Shown here piece by piece: positions 1-11,698 of a DNA stretch of 64,000 bases (position 1 is its first letter; each line of letters begins with the position of its first letter). The stretch is from Bordetella parapertussis. GTDB lineage: Bacteria; Pseudomonadota; Gammaproteobacteria; Burkholderiales; SG8-41. The notes under the pieces are model-generated. The model had not been told where the DNA came from. It searched no databases and worked only from the letters and a program-made list of their open reading frames with translations. The position numbers were made by a program, and so were the translations under genes. The stretch spans positions 29,682-93,681 of the forward strand of contig CAMATZ010000016.1 of NCBI GenBank assembly GCA_945861275.1, written 5' to 3'.

Positions 1-212
1 GGCATCTGTGCGCCCGGTGGGATCCATCAAGCCAGCAGCAATGCTGGTACGCGGCGTTGACCGCTACAATCATTTCGAGCGGGTCGAACCGCCACAGGCC
101 GAACTGGATGTGCAGAGTGTGGCCACCCATGAGCGGGCTACCACCCTCTACCGGAACAGTTATCTCGAACAAGAGGCGCGGCATGCCGCTCTCCCAGCCT
201 GAGACGGTCTGA

Positions 213-1187
213 TCAATCCACCCGCGCGCCCGACTCCTTAACGGCCTTCGCAAAGAGCGCCGTTTCAACCTTGATGCGTTTGCTGAATTCATCGGGCGAG
301 CTGACAGCCGGGTCGAAGCCCTGCTGCGCAATCTTCTCGGCCACCTCAGGCAGTTTCATCAGCCGCGCGACTTCTGTGTACATCTTGTCGATGATCGGCT
401 TCGGCGTGCCGGTGGGCATCACGATGCCCACCCAGTTGCCGAGCACAAAATCCTTGTAACCCTGGTCCGCCATGGTTGAAACATCCGGCAGAAACGAATG
501 CCGCTTGTCGGCCATCATCGCTATCGCGCGCACACGGCCCGATTTAATCGCGGGCAGCAAATCGGGAATACCATTGATCAGCAGATGCGCCTGACCGCTC
601 ATCATGTCAGGAATCGCCGGCCCATTGCCCTTGTACGGCACGTGCGTGGCGTCAAAGCCCACCGCCCGTTTCAACATTTCCCCGGAAAGATGGCTGATGG
701 TGCCGTGGCCGCCGGACGCATTGACCAGCTTCATGCTTTTCGCCACAGCCACCAGATCCCGCACGCTTTTTGCCGCGATGCCATTGTGCACCGTCACCAC
801 CAGCGGCGTGTAGGCCAGCAGCACCACCGGCGCCAGGTCACGTTCAAGACTGTAGCCGAGTTTTGCATAGAGTGATTGCGAAATCACCTGCGCGGTGCTG
901 ATATTCAGGATGGTATAACCGTCGGGCGCCGCTTTCGCCACCAGCTCGGTACCGAGATTGCCGCCGGCGCCGGGGCGATTGTCAATGATCACCGGCTGTC
1001 CCCAGCTCTCGCTCAACTTTTGCCCGACTATACGGGCAAGAATATCATTGAGGCCACCAGGCGCGAATGCGACGACGTAACGGATCGGCCGTATTGGATA
1101 GTTTTGCACCTGAGCCGCAACGTCAGCGGCAAGCGCCAGCGCGGTCACACCCGCGACAGCAGCAGCGCCGCGAAAAATTACAATCAT
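213..1187 (-). CDS. Bug/TctC family tripartite tricarboxylate transporter substrate-binding protein
   Basis: Signal peptide, YPIRPIRYVVAFAPGGLNDILARIVGQKLSESWGQPVIIDNRPGAGGNLGTELVAKAAPDGYT; start chosen at MIVIFRG. Confidence 0.93.
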   Translation of the reverse strand: MIVIFRGAAAVAGVTALALAADVAAQVQNYPIRPIRYVVAFAPGGLNDILARIVGQKLSESWGQPVIIDNRPGAGGNLGTELVAKAAPDGYTILNISTAQVISQSLYAKLGYSLERDLAPVVLLAYTPLVVTVHNGIAAKSVRDLVAVAKSMKLVNASGGHGTISHLSGEMLKRAVGFDATHVPYKGNGPAIPDMMSGQAHLLINGIPDLLPAIKSGRVRAIAMMADKRHSFLPDVSTMADQGYKDFVLGNWVGIVMPTGTPKPIIDKMYTEVARLMKLPEVAEKIAQQGFDPAVSSPDEFSKRIKVETALFAKAVKESGARVD

Positions 1188-1318
1188 GAAACAGCTCCTT
1201 TGGACAGCGAAATGGATTACCGCCAATTATAGGGCCGGCGTTGCTTGCGTTGTGCTCCGAATCAATAGGACGTCACAGCGCTATAATCTTACAATCATCT
1301 CTTTTAGTGAAAATTCCG

Positions 1319-2896
1319 ATGACTGCGCAAACAGTAACCCCCCGTAATCTGAAAAACATGCTGCACGACGGCGGCGAAATTGCGCTGCTGGACGTGCGTG
1401 AAGACGGCCAGTTCGGCGAAGGCCATTTGCTGTTCGCAACACCCATGCCCTATAGCCGGCTCGAACTCGGCATAACCACACTGGTGCCGCGCAAGAGTGC
1501 GCGCATCGTGTTGTGCGACGACGGCGACGGCGTAGCGGAACGCGGCGTGAAACGGCTCGCCGCAATCGGCTATACCGATGTGTCGGTGCTCGCCGGCGGC
1601 AATCCGGCGTGGGCCGCGGCGGGTTATGCGATATTCAAGGGCGTCAACGTGCCGAGCAAACTGTTCGGTGAACTGGTCGAGCATGTGTACGAGACGCCGC
1701 GCGTCACCGTCACCGAACTCGCGCAGATGCAGCAGCGCAACGAGGACTTCATTATCGTCGATGGCCGGCCCTACGCCGAATACAACAAGATGAATATCCC
1801 CGGCGGCATCTGCTGCCCCAACGCGGAACTGCCTTATCGCATCAGCGAGATCGTCAAAAACCCCAAAACCAAAATCATCGTCAATTGCGCCGGACGCACA
1901 CGCTCAATCATGGGCGCGCAAACGCTGCTAAATTTCGGCATAGAAAATCCGGTGTATGCGCTGGAAAACGGCACGCAGGGCTGGGTACTGGCCGACTTTG
2001 AACTGGAGCGCGGCGCCACGCGCAAGTATCCCGACAAAATCAACGCCGCCGCGTTGCCCGGCCTGCAAGCCAGTGCCAAGAAATTGCTGGCGCGCTTCAA
2101 GGTGCAGACCGTCACCGCAAAACAGGTTGAAGGCTGGCTTTCTGACAGCGGCCGCTCGCTGTCCGTGCTCGACGTGCGCACCGCGGAGGAATTTCAAGCG
2201 GGGTCACTGCCGGGCGCGGCGCATGCGCCAGGCGGGCAACTGGTGCAGGCCACCGACCAATGGGTGGGCGTGCGCAACGCGCGCATCGTGCTGGCGGACG
2301 GCGAAGGCGTGCGCGCGCCGGTGGTCGCTGCGTGGTTGAAACAACTCGGCTGCGATGTCTATGTGCTTGAAGGCGGTGTGAATTCGGGCCTGCAATTGCC
2401 CGTGCCCGCGAAAGCCTCTCTGCCTGCGTTGCCGAAAATTTCCGCTGCCGAATTAAAGCAGGCGCTCGCCGCCGGATCGTGCAGCGCATTCTATCTCGGC
2501 CCCAGCATGAATTACCGCAAGCAGCATGTGCCGGGCAGCCGCTGGAGCATCCGTTCGCGTATTGTGAAAGACGCCGCGGGCGCGAAGAACGTGGTGTTGA
2601 TCACGCGCGACACAGATGTGGCACAGGCCGCCGCCATCGATCTCGCGGAAGCGGGCGTCGGCAATGTGAAGCTGCTCGAAGGCGGACTCGCGACGTGGAC
2701 CGCCGCAGGCTACACGCTGGAAGCCTCGCCACATACGCCGGCGGACGCCGATTGCATCGATTATCTGTTTTTCGTGCATGACCGCCACTTGGGCAATCGC
2801 GAAGCGATGAAGCAATATCTGGCGTGGGAAACAGGCTTGATCGCGCAGTTGGACGAACAGGACAAGGCCAGCTTCAAAGTGGGCGAAAGTCACTAA
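1319..2896 (+). CDS. Multi-domain rhodanese-like protein (about four rhodanese repeats)
   Basis: Repeated rhodanese motifs (LLDVREDGQFGEGHL, IVDGRPYAEYNKMNIPGG, VLDVRTAEEFQAGSLPGAAH); ATG at 1319 preferred over the ORF start. Confidence 0.9.
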   Translation: MTAQTVTPRNLKNMLHDGGEIALLDVREDGQFGEGHLLFATPMPYSRLELGITTLVPRKSARIVLCDDGDGVAERGVKRLAAIGYTDVSVLAGGNPAWAAAGYAIFKGVNVPSKLFGELVEHVYETPRVTVTELAQMQQRNEDFIIVDGRPYAEYNKMNIPGGICCPNAELPYRISEIVKNPKTKIIVNCAGRTRSIMGAQTLLNFGIENPVYALENGTQGWVLADFELERGATRKYPDKINAAALPGLQASAKKLLARFKVQTVTAKQVEGWLSDSGRSLSVLDVRTAEEFQAGSLPGAAHAPGGQLVQATDQWVGVRNARIVLADGEGVRAPVVAAWLKQLGCDVYVLEGGVNSGLQLPVPAKASLPALPKISAAELKQALAAGSCSAFYLGPSMNYRKQHVPGSRWSIRSRIVKDAAGAKNVVLITRDTDVAQAAAIDLAEAGVGNVKLLEGGLATWTAAGYTLEASPHTPADADCIDYLFFVHDRHLGNREAMKQYLAWETGLIAQLDEQDKASFKVGESH

Positions 2897-2922
2897 GAAT
2901 CACAACCATAAAAACCTTATTC

Positions 2923-3000
2923 ACCACAGATAAACACAGATGAACACAGATGGAACCGAGGCGCTTGAGGTTATCTGTGTTCATCTGTGTTTAGCTGTGG
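2923..3000. repeat. Intergenic inverted repeat (CCACAGATAAACACAGATGAACACAGAT / ATCTGTGTTCATCTGTGTTTAGCTGTGG)
   Basis: Arms complementary by inspection; a related element lies at 19587-19655. Confidence 0.75.
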
Positions 3001-3025
3001 TTTAACCTGTTTTGAGGAACTACCC

Positions 3026-5326
3026 ATGCTCACCTCAACCCACTGGGGCGTCTACGATGTCACCGTCACTGATGGCGTTATCACCGGCATAGCCCCGTTT
3101 GAGCGCGATCCTGATCCTTCACCCATAGGTAATGCACTGCCCGGCGCGGTAACCGGCCCGCTGCGTGTGCGCCATCCCGCGATACGCAAGAGTTATCTCG
3201 AAGGCGGCCCTGGTGCTGCACGTAACAAGCGCGGCGCGGAACCATTCGTCAATGTGAGTTGGAACGAAGCTTCCGATCTGGTGGCCGCGGACTTGAAGCG
3301 CGTCGTCACGCAGTTTGGCAACAGCGCAATTTTTGCCGGCTCCTACGGCTGGTCGAGCGCCGGGCGCTTCCATCACGCGCAAAGTCAATTGCGCCGCTTC
3401 ATGAACGCCATCGGCGGCCATGTCGCGCACCTGGGCACCTACAGCCTCGGCGCGGCGCGCACCTTGCTGCCACGCATATTGATGGACATGGATGTGATGC
3501 GCTCGCAGCAGACGGCATGGGTGTCGCTCGAACAACATTGCGAAATGCTGGTCGCGTTCGGTGGCGTGCCCTCGAAGAATTCGCAAGTGAATTCCGGCGG
3601 CATCAGCCAGCACGAAGTCCGCCCGATGTTAAAACGCCTTGCTGCCGCCGGGGTGAAGTTCGTCAACGTCTCTCCCCTGCGACAGGATTTTGAAGCTGCA
3701 CCCGGCGCCGAATGGATACCCCTCCGCCCAAATACCGACACCGCATTTATGCTGGGACTCGCGCACACGATTATTGCCGAAGACAAACACGATAAGGCGT
3801 TTCTCGCCCGTTACTGCACCGATTTCGAACCCTTGCGCAAATATGTGATGGGCGAAAGCGACGGCGTGGCGAAATCCGCGCACTGGGCCGCGACGATTTG
3901 CGATGTGCCCGCTGACACCATCACCAACCTCGCGCGCCGCATGACCACCAGCCGCACCATGATCAACGTTGCCTGGGCCTTGCAGCGCGGCGATCACGGC
4001 GAACAGCCTTACTGGATGGCCATTACCCTCGCCTGCCTGCTCGGGCAGATCGGTACGCCCGGCGGTGGCTTTGCGCTGGCCTACGGCCCGGTGGGCATCG
4101 AGGGCGCCAACGCGCGTCCGTTTTCCGGGCCGGTGCTGCCGCAGGGACAGAACTTTGTTACGACGCCGATCCCCGTGGCGCGTATCACCGACATGCTGGA
4201 AAACCCCGGCGGACATTACGATTTCGACGGCACGCTCTGCACCTACCCCGACATCCGCTTGATCTACTGGGCCGGCGGCAACCCGTTTCATCACCATCAG
4301 GATTTAAATCGCTTCCTGCGCGCCTGGCGCAGCAAGCCCGAAACGATTATCGTCAACGAGCAGTACTGGAGCCCAATTGCCAAGTTCGCCGACATCGTGC
4401 TGCCCGCCACCACCATGCTGGAGCGCGACGACATCGGCTCCAGCAACCGCGACCGCCACATGATCGCGATGAAGCGCGCGATTGATCCGGTGGCCGACGC
4501 GCGCAACGACTACGATATTTTCACAGCGCTGTCCGAGCGCCTCGGCGTGAAGGAAAAATTCACCGAAGGCCGCAACGAAGCCGCGTGGCTGCGCCATCTT
4601 TACGACGTGTCGCGCGAGCGCGCACGCAGGTTCGATATTGAATTACCGTCGTTCGAAGCGTTCTGGTCGGAAGGGTTTATCGAAATACCGCCGCCGCTGG
4701 AACCGGCGGTGATGATGCGCCAGTTTCGCGCGGACCCGGTTGCCCACAAATTGCCCACCCCGTCAGGCAAAATAGAGATCACATCAACCACCATAGCCGC
4801 GTTTAACTACGACGATTGTCCCGGACACCCGGCGTGGTTCGCGCCCGCCGAATGGCTGGGCAGCCCGCTGACAAAAAAATATCCACTGCACCTGCTGTCG
4901 CACCAGCCGTCAACGCGCCTGCACAGCCAGTACGATCACGGCAGCGTGAGTCGTGCTGCCAAGATACAAGGCCGCGAAGCCATCACGCTGCATCCACAGG
5001 ACGCGGCAGCGCGCGGCATCAAGGCGGGCGATGTGGTGCGCGTGTTCAATGATCGTGGCGCATGTCTCGCGGGCGTCAAGATCGACGACGGCGTGCGGCC
5101 CGGCGTTGCCGTATTGCCCACCGGCGCGTGGTTTGATCCGCTCGACCCTGCTCAAAACGACTCGCTCGAAAAACACGGCAACCCCAACGTGCTCACGCTC
5201 GACAAAGGCACCTCGAAACTCACCCAGGGTTGTAGCGCGCACACCGCGCTGGTTGAAGTGGAGCTATTCAAAGGCGCGTTGCCGCGCGTCACGGCGTTTG
5301 ACCCACCGCAATTCGTGCAACGCTAA
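3026..5326 (+). CDS. Molybdopterin-dependent oxidoreductase, DMSO reductase/biotin sulfoxide reductase (TorA/BisC-like) family
   Basis: GSYGWSSAGRFHHAQSQLRRFMN, GGNPFHHHQDLNRF, HLLSHQPSTRLHSQYDHG; typical C-terminal MopB domain. Confidence 0.92.
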   Translation: MLTSTHWGVYDVTVTDGVITGIAPFERDPDPSPIGNALPGAVTGPLRVRHPAIRKSYLEGGPGAARNKRGAEPFVNVSWNEASDLVAADLKRVVTQFGNSAIFAGSYGWSSAGRFHHAQSQLRRFMNAIGGHVAHLGTYSLGAARTLLPRILMDMDVMRSQQTAWVSLEQHCEMLVAFGGVPSKNSQVNSGGISQHEVRPMLKRLAAAGVKFVNVSPLRQDFEAAPGAEWIPLRPNTDTAFMLGLAHTIIAEDKHDKAFLARYCTDFEPLRKYVMGESDGVAKSAHWAATICDVPADTITNLARRMTTSRTMINVAWALQRGDHGEQPYWMAITLACLLGQIGTPGGGFALAYGPVGIEGANARPFSGPVLPQGQNFVTTPIPVARITDMLENPGGHYDFDGTLCTYPDIRLIYWAGGNPFHHHQDLNRFLRAWRSKPETIIVNEQYWSPIAKFADIVLPATTMLERDDIGSSNRDRHMIAMKRAIDPVADARNDYDIFTALSERLGVKEKFTEGRNEAAWLRHLYDVSRERARRFDIELPSFEAFWSEGFIEIPPPLEPAVMMRQFRADPVAHKLPTPSGKIEITSTTIAAFNYDDCPGHPAWFAPAEWLGSPLTKKYPLHLLSHQPSTRLHSQYDHGSVSRAAKIQGREAITLHPQDAAARGIKAGDVVRVFNDRGACLAGVKIDDGVRPGVAVLPTGAWFDPLDPAQNDSLEKHGNPNVLTLDKGTSKLTQGCSAHTALVEVELFKGALPRVTAFDPPQFVQR

Positions 5327-5344
5327 GTCGGCAGGCATCGTGAA

Positions 5345-6325
5345 TTGAGCACCATCCGGCGCTACGCGATTGCCGCACTCGCCGCTCTCGCTACGGCACA
5401 GGATGCTCCGGCACAGGGTTGGAAACCGTCGCGCAACGTTGAACTCGTCGCCGCATCAGCCGCGGGCGGCGGCTCGGACACGCTTGCGCGACTGGTGCAG
5501 AGAGTGCTTCAGGAACAAAAAGTCGTCGATGTGCCGATGACGGTAATCAACAAGCCGGCAGCGGGCGGCGTCGTAGCGTGGAGTGGCCTGAACCAAAATC
5601 CGCTGGACGGTCATCATCTGGCCATCAGCACCGCGAATTTGCTGACCAACCACATTACCGGGCGCAGCACGCTACACTACACCGACGTCACTTCAGTTGC
5701 GCAACTTTTTAGCGAGTCGGTGGGCATCGCCGTGCGCGCGGATTCATCCGTACGCAGCGGACGCGAACTGGCTGCGCTGTTAAATACCGACGCCGGCAAT
5801 GTGAGTGCGGCCATCGGCACCAGCCTCGGCAATACCGGCCACATCACGCTCGCTCTCGTTACGCAGGTGGCAGGTGGCGAACCGAAGAAATTGAAATCCG
5901 TGGTGTTCCAGTCGGTGTCGCAAGGCGTCAGCGCGCTCATCGGCGGCCATGTGGACGTGATTGCCACGCCGGCATCGAATCTGGTGGCGCATCACATCGC
6001 AGGGCGCATCCGCATCATCGCCCTGTCGGCGCCGCAGCGCTACGCGGGTGCGCTGGCACAAGTACCCACCTGGCGCGAGCAAGGCATCAACGTCGTTGTT
6101 GATAACCTGCGCGGTATCATCGGCGCCAAAGCAATGACGGCGGCACAGACCGCGTATTGGGAAGCAGCACTCGCACGCGTAGTGCGTGCTGCCGAGTGGA
6201 AAACACATCTGGAAAAAAATCAGTGGACGGATAGTTTTGTCGGCGCCGAAGGCAGCCGCAAAGCGCTGGCGCAACAGCATGATGAAATGTACGCCGGATT
6301 AGCAGCCTTGGGCATGGTTAAATAA
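5345..6325 (+). CDS. Bug/TctC family substrate-binding protein
   Basis: WKPSRNVELVAASAAGGGSDTLARLVQRVLQ...; TTG start uncertain. Confidence 0.85.
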   Translation: MSTIRRYAIAALAALATAQDAPAQGWKPSRNVELVAASAAGGGSDTLARLVQRVLQEQKVVDVPMTVINKPAAGGVVAWSGLNQNPLDGHHLAISTANLLTNHITGRSTLHYTDVTSVAQLFSESVGIAVRADSSVRSGRELAALLNTDAGNVSAAIGTSLGNTGHITLALVTQVAGGEPKKLKSVVFQSVSQGVSALIGGHVDVIATPASNLVAHHIAGRIRIIALSAPQRYAGALAQVPTWREQGINVVVDNLRGIIGAKAMTAAQTAYWEAALARVVRAAEWKTHLEKNQWTDSFVGAEGSRKALAQQHDEMYAGLAALGMVK

Positions 6326-6349
6326 CCTTTTAAAAACAAATACTTAAAT

Positions 6350-7174
6350 ATGAACACCTCAACCAGTGCAACACCCTATCAGGTGCGCACGCACAACCCC
6401 TCCACACAATCCGAAAATCGCATGCACAGCGATGATGTCGCGCGCCAATTCGGCTTCAAAGGCGGATTGGTGCCTGGCGTCACCGTGTTCAGTCACATGA
6501 CGCAGCCGCTGGTCGCGCACTACGGCAAAGCGTGGCTTGCGCGCGGCACTGCCGATGTGAGTTTCGGTAAACCCGCGTACGAGGGCGAGTTGCTCAGCAT
6601 ACATACTGCGAACTCCGGCAATGGATCACACACCGTCACCTGCCTGAACCCGCAAGGGGTGGAACTCGCGCGCATGAGTGCGACGTTACCCGAGGCATCC
6701 GCGCAGCCAGACCCACGCGGCAACATACCACCCGCCCCGCCGCTGCGGGAGCGCTCCACCGTGACCTGGGACTTGATGGAAGTCGGCACGCCGTTTCCCG
6801 CGCTCGCGTGGACACCCACGCGCGAAGAAAATCTCGGATGGTGCCGCGATTCGCGTGATGAACTGCCGCTGTATGGTGAAGGCGCAGCACCTTTGCTGCA
6901 TCCCGGATTGATACAGCGGCAGGCCAACCTGGTGCTGCGCACGCGCTTCATTCTGCCGGCGTGGATACACGTCGCCAGCCGCATGTCGTTTTATGAAGCG
7001 CTGCGCGTCGGTCCCGGCTATGAAGTGCGCGCCATCCCCGAAGAAAAATGGAATCACAAGGGCCACGAATTCGTGCGCCTGTATGTTGCGGTGCGCTGCG
7101 AGCAACGTACTGTGGTGGAGATTTTGCATACGGCGATTTTTCGGCCGCGGGTGCGCGAAGCCCGGCCCTCGTAG
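6350..7174 (+). CDS. MaoC/hotdog-fold dehydratase-like protein
   Basis: NRMHSDDVARQFGFKGGLVPGVTVFSHMTQPLV resembles MaoC-type hydratase sequence. Confidence 0.65.
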   Translation: MNTSTSATPYQVRTHNPSTQSENRMHSDDVARQFGFKGGLVPGVTVFSHMTQPLVAHYGKAWLARGTADVSFGKPAYEGELLSIHTANSGNGSHTVTCLNPQGVELARMSATLPEASAQPDPRGNIPPAPPLRERSTVTWDLMEVGTPFPALAWTPTREENLGWCRDSRDELPLYGEGAAPLLHPGLIQRQANLVLRTRFILPAWIHVASRMSFYEALRVGPGYEVRAIPEEKWNHKGHEFVRLYVAVRCEQRTVVEILHTAIFRPRVREARPS

Positions 7175-7337
7175 GATGCCGGTAAGCGCAGCCAACCGCA
7201 TTAATCCCGAACATCGTGGGGGCGATTAGCGACCCTCGACCGACGTGCCGCCTTCGTCACCGCATCCCGCGCGGGACAGGCATCACTTGAGCCGGATGCA
7301 AAACCCGACATTCCCGCCGGCGCGCGGCGCGAACACT

Positions 7338-7994
7338 TCAGTACTTCGGCGCCACCACGCCGTTACGCTGCGCCACCTGCAGCAATTGCGCCGATGTTTC
7401 CACACCGAGCTTCTGCCGTATCGCCGACTGATGGTTCGCCACCGTCTTGTAGCTCAGCTGGAGTTTTTCCGCGATGGCGGCGATGGTGTCGCCCGTAACC
7501 AGCAGGCGCATCACTTCAAACTCGCGATTCGACAACACGTTAAGACTCGACTCGCCGCCGCCGTCCACGAATTGCAACGCAAGCGCCTGCGCCATGTCCT
7601 GACTCAGATAACGCGTGCCTTGCGCAACGGCGCGCACGGCCTCGACCAGCACTTCCGGCGCGCTCGCTTTCGTCACATAGCCCAGCGCACCCGCCTGAAA
7701 TGCGCGCGAAGCAAATATCGGCTCTTCATGCATGCTGAATATCAGCACCTTCGCACGCGGTTCGCGCGCGAGCATGTGGCGCATGGCTTCAATACCGCTG
7801 GCGCCCGGCAATGAAATATCCATCACCACCACGTCGGGATCGAGACGCTGAAATTCGCTATAGGCATCGGCAGCATTCGCTGCTTCGCCGATTACCCGTA
7901 TGCCGGCGCTGCGTTCGAGCAGGCGCCGGTAGCCCTCGCGCACCACCGAATGGTCGTCCACCAGAAATACGCTGATCCCGGCCGCAACGTTCAT
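7338..7994 (-). CDS. NarL/FixJ-type response regulator
   Basis: Receiver (VFLVDDHSVVREGYRRLLE, VVVMDISLPG) plus LuxR HTH (LSNREFEVMRLLVTGDTIAAIAEKLQLSYKTVANHQS). Confidence 0.95.
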   Translation of the reverse strand: MNVAAGISVFLVDDHSVVREGYRRLLERSAGIRVIGEAANAADAYSEFQRLDPDVVVMDISLPGASGIEAMRHMLAREPRAKVLIFSMHEEPIFASRAFQAGALGYVTKASAPEVLVEAVRAVAQGTRYLSQDMAQALALQFVDGGGESSLNVLSNREFEVMRLLVTGDTIAAIAEKLQLSYKTVANHQSAIRQKLGVETSAQLLQVAQRNGVVAPKY

Positions 7995-8968
7995 ACGGCC
8001 CCCACCACGTCTGCCACCGGAATCACAGCTTTGATGCGAAAGCCTTCTCCCACCGCCGTTCCAATCTGAATTTCGCCGCCCAGGGCCTCAACGCGCTCGC
8101 GCATGCCCACCAGCCCCAAACCCGTAGCGCGCGTTTGCGTTTCATTCGACGCACCCACGCCGTCATCAACGACATCCAGCACAAGCGCGCCGCTCAACCG
8201 CTGCAAACGTATGGTCACGCTGCGCGCCTGCGCATGGCGCGTTACGTTATTCAGCGCCTCTTGCACCAGGCGATAGCAGGTCATGTTCTCGCTTTCCATC
8301 AAGCCGTCCATATCGGCATCGACTTCAAGCGTAGCGCGTGCCGATGGATTACGCATCTGCCACTGCTGCACCAAATGTTCCAGCGCGGCGGCCAATCCCA
8401 ATTCGTCCAGCCCGGCCGGACGCAGCCGGCGCAGCATGTCACGTGTCGTATTCTGCACATGGTTGGTCACCTCGATGATCGCCAGCGCAGCCGCATGAAT
8501 GTCTGCCCATTTGCCTTCGCGCCGGTTGTCGCTCCAATCACGTATGGACACCGCATCAATTTTGATCGCGTTCAGATGTTGCCCCATTTCGTCGTGCAAT
8601 TCGCGTGCCAGCTGCTTGCGTTCGTCTTCCTGCACGCGCACGTGCGACAGCGACAGACGCCGGTTTTCGGCCAGCGTTTCCGCCAGTTGCCGCTCCAGCA
8701 CGACACGACGCGCCAATTCCACCCGCGCTTCGCGCACGCGCCGCCATCCAAACCACGACAATGCGATCGCCAAAAACAGCAGCACGCCCGGCACTTCGTC
8801 CAGTTGATAGTGTTCCCACGGACGCGTAAACGCCAGCACCGCTTCGCTCAGTTCAATCGTGACGCTGAAGCCAAAAAAAATCACCGTGCCCGCTAACACG
8901 CCGATTAGATCGCGACGCGACGTGCCGCCGGCGCCGCTGCCGCTTTCGCTTTGCACAAACGCCAACAT
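7991..8968 (-). CDS. Sensor histidine kinase (HisKA_3/HATPase_c), membrane-anchored
   Basis: Two hydrophobic segments; [54 protein letters not shown]; overlaps the response regulator by 4 nt. Confidence 0.94.
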   Translation of the reverse strand: MLAFVQSESGSGAGGTSRRDLIGVLAGTVIFFGFSVTIELSEAVLAFTRPWEHYQLDEVPGVLLFLAIALSWFGWRRVREARVELARRVVLERQLAETLAENRRLSLSHVRVQEDERKQLARELHDEMGQHLNAIKIDAVSIRDWSDNRREGKWADIHAAALAIIEVTNHVQNTTRDMLRRLRPAGLDELGLAAALEHLVQQWQMRNPSARATLEVDADMDGLMESENMTCYRLVQEALNNVTRHAQARSVTIRLQRLSGALVLDVVDDGVGASNETQTRATGLGLVGMRERVEALGGEIQIGTAVGEGFRIKAVIPVADVVGAV

Positions 8969-9151
8969 AATCCCTCCGGGAAAAACTCACGGGTTGCATC
9001 GGGAAACCACCTTACTACGCCATACGCTCGCAAATGCAATACTACAGGGCAAATCCGCTGCCGGGGAGAAGGCGCGATGTTTGCGCGCGGCGGCACTTTG
9101 CGCAATAAATGCTGGCGGTACAAAAATAACAGCGCTCATCAGGGAAAATCG

Positions 9152-11698
9152 ATGTTAGATCCGAACTCATTTTTGCACCGCCGCTCGCGGTGCGCTTGCG
9201 TCATATCGCTGATAGCGGCATTGTCTTCCAGTACGGCTTTCGCGCAGTCCGCGCCGGGAGTAACGCAACTGCCCAAGGTTGAAGTCATCGGCACTACGCC
9301 GCTGCCGGGCCTGAGCATCGCGCGCGACCTGATACCTGCGCCGGTGCAAACCGCCACCGATGCCGATATTCAGCGCGGCAACGCCATCAATCTGTCCGAT
9401 TTTCTCAACCGCAACATCGGCGGCGTGCATATCAATGAGATGCAGAACAACCCGTTCCAGCCGGACGTGAATTATCGCGGCTTCACCGCGTCGCCGCTGC
9501 TGGGCACGCCGCAGGGTTTATCAGTCTATATGGATGGCGTGCGACTGAATCAGCCCTTCGGCGATGTGGTGAGCTGGGACCTCATTCCCAAGTCCGCGAT
9601 TTCTTCCATCACCTTAATGCCGGGTTCCAACCCCTTGTTCGGGCTCAATACCCTCGGCGGTGCGCTCTCGATTCAAACCAAGGATGGCCGCAGCCACCCG
9701 GGTGCGGCGATACAGGGGTATGGCGGCATGAACGGTCGCTGGGCCACCGAGTTTGAGTATGGCGGGAATAACCAGCAATTCGACTGGTTCGTCACCGGCA
9801 ACTATTTCAAGGAGCGCGGCTGGCGCGATGATTCACCCACGCGCGTGGGCCAGATCTTCGGCAAGCTCGGCTGGCGCAATGCTGCGACCGACCTGAAATT
9901 CACAGTGGCCCGGGCCGACAACGACCTCACGGGTAACGGCCTGCAGGAACAAAGATTGCTCGCCGCGAACTACAGCAGCATCTATACCAAACCCGATGTC
10001 ACCGGGAATAAGTCCACTTTTTTGAATCTTGCGGTCAACCACAGCCTTAGCGATAACCTGGTGTTTGCCGGCAACGTCTATTACCGCCACCTGTTGACCC
10101 ACACCCTGAATGGCGATATCAATGAAGGCGCGCTCGATCAAAATGTCTACCAGCCCAATGCGGGCGAGCAAGCCGCACTGACGGCGGCGGGCTATACCGG
10201 GTTTCCGCTCGCGGGAGAGAACGCGGCAAACACGCCTTTCCCTTTTTGGCGCTGCATCGCCAATGTACTTCTCAATGATGAGCCCGGTGAAAAATGCAGC
10301 GGACTTATCAATCGCTCCAGAACCGCGCAGAATAATTACGGCTTGTCGGGGCAACTCACCGTGCTCGGCAGCCTGGGCGGACGCAAGCATCAATTCACCG
10401 GGGGTGCGGCGTATGACGCAAGCACGGTGAAATTCAGCCAGTCCACGCAATTGGGTTATCTTAATTTAGACCGCAGCATCACCGCGCTCAATTCATTCGC
10501 TGATGGTGTTACGGGTGGCGTGGTTGACGGCGCGCCGTTTGATAATCGTGTCGATCTCAACGGCCGCACCCACACCTGGAGCGTTTATGCCACCGATACG
10601 CTGTCCGTCAGCGACGCGATGCATGTCACCGTGTCGGGCCGCTACAACCGCACCAAAGTCACCAACAGCGACCAGATCAATCCCGGTGGTGGCGCCGGTT
10701 CACTCGACGGCAGCCACACCTACAGCCGCTTGAATACGGCGGCGGGTGTGAGCTTCACCCCCAGCAAAGCATTCAAAGCCTACCTCGGCTACAGCGAAGG
10801 CAGTCGCGCACCGAGTGCGATTGAACTCGGCTGCGCCGATCCCGTGAACCCTTGCCGCCTGCCCAACTCGTTGGCGGGCGATCCGCCATTGCATCAGGTG
10901 GTCACCAAGACCTGGGAGGCCGGGCTGCACGGCGCGCTGCCCGGCGGCTTGCGCTGGAACGCCGGCGTATTCAGAGCGGAAAATAACGATGACATTTTGT
11001 TCGTCGCCGCGCCCACCAATACCCAATTCGGCTATTTCAAAAACTTTGGCAAAACGCGGCGCGAAGGTCTCGAAGTTGGACTCAGTGGCAAAACCGGCGC
11101 ACTCAACCTCGGCGCGAATTACACCTGGCTCAACGCCACCTATCAATCAGCGGACACCATCAACGGCACCGGCAACAGCAGCAACGACACCGCAGCCGCA
11201 GGGGACAAGGGCCTCGACGGCAACATACGCATCATGCCCGGCAACCGTATTCCGCTGATACCGCAGCACCTGTTCAAAGCCTACGCCGATTATCAATTCG
11301 CCGGCGGATTCTCGGCGGGATTAAACATGGTCGCCATCGGCAGCGCGTTTGCGCGCGGCAATGAAAACAATCTGCACGCACCTGATGGCGTCAACTACCT
11401 CGGCGCAGGCAAAACCGGCGGCTATGCGGTGTTCAATCTGAGCACCGCGTACCAGGCCCATAAGCAACTGCGATTCTTCGCGCAGATCAACAACTTGTTT
11501 AACCGGCAATACCATTCCGCGGCGCAACTCGGCCCGACGGGCATTACTGCCAACGGCAGTTTCATCGCACGCCCGTTCCCCGCCACTGCTGGTGGTGACT
11601 TCCCTTTGCAACAATCGACGTTTTACGCGCCGGGTGCGCCGCGCATGGCGTGGGTGGGGGTGCGGTATTTGTTTGATTCGCCGTTACGCCTGGACTAA
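9152..11698 (+). CDS. TonB-dependent outer-membrane receptor
   Basis: Signal peptide, TonB box-like [11 protein letters not shown], plug domain, terminal beta-strand region; ATG at 9152 preferred. Confidence 0.93.
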   Translation: MLDPNSFLHRRSRCACVISLIAALSSSTAFAQSAPGVTQLPKVEVIGTTPLPGLSIARDLIPAPVQTATDADIQRGNAINLSDFLNRNIGGVHINEMQNNPFQPDVNYRGFTASPLLGTPQGLSVYMDGVRLNQPFGDVVSWDLIPKSAISSITLMPGSNPLFGLNTLGGALSIQTKDGRSHPGAAIQGYGGMNGRWATEFEYGGNNQQFDWFVTGNYFKERGWRDDSPTRVGQIFGKLGWRNAATDLKFTVARADNDLTGNGLQEQRLLAANYSSIYTKPDVTGNKSTFLNLAVNHSLSDNLVFAGNVYYRHLLTHTLNGDINEGALDQNVYQPNAGEQAALTAAGYTGFPLAGENAANTPFPFWRCIANVLLNDEPGEKCSGLINRSRTAQNNYGLSGQLTVLGSLGGRKHQFTGGAAYDASTVKFSQSTQLGYLNLDRSITALNSFADGVTGGVVDGAPFDNRVDLNGRTHTWSVYATDTLSVSDAMHVTVSGRYNRTKVTNSDQINPGGGAGSLDGSHTYSRLNTAAGVSFTPSKAFKAYLGYSEGSRAPSAIELGCADPVNPCRLPNSLAGDPPLHQVVTKTWEAGLHGALPGGLRWNAGVFRAENNDDILFVAAPTNTQFGYFKNFGKTRREGLEVGLSGKTGALNLGANYTWLNATYQSADTINGTGNSSNDTAAAGDKGLDGNIRIMPGNRIPLIPQHLFKAYADYQFAGGFSAGLNMVAIGSAFARGNENNLHAPDGVNYLGAGKTGGYAVFNLSTAYQAHKQLRFFAQINNLFNRQYHSAAQLGPTGITANGSFIARPFPATAGGDFPLQQSTFYAPGAPRMAWVGVRYLFDSPLRLD

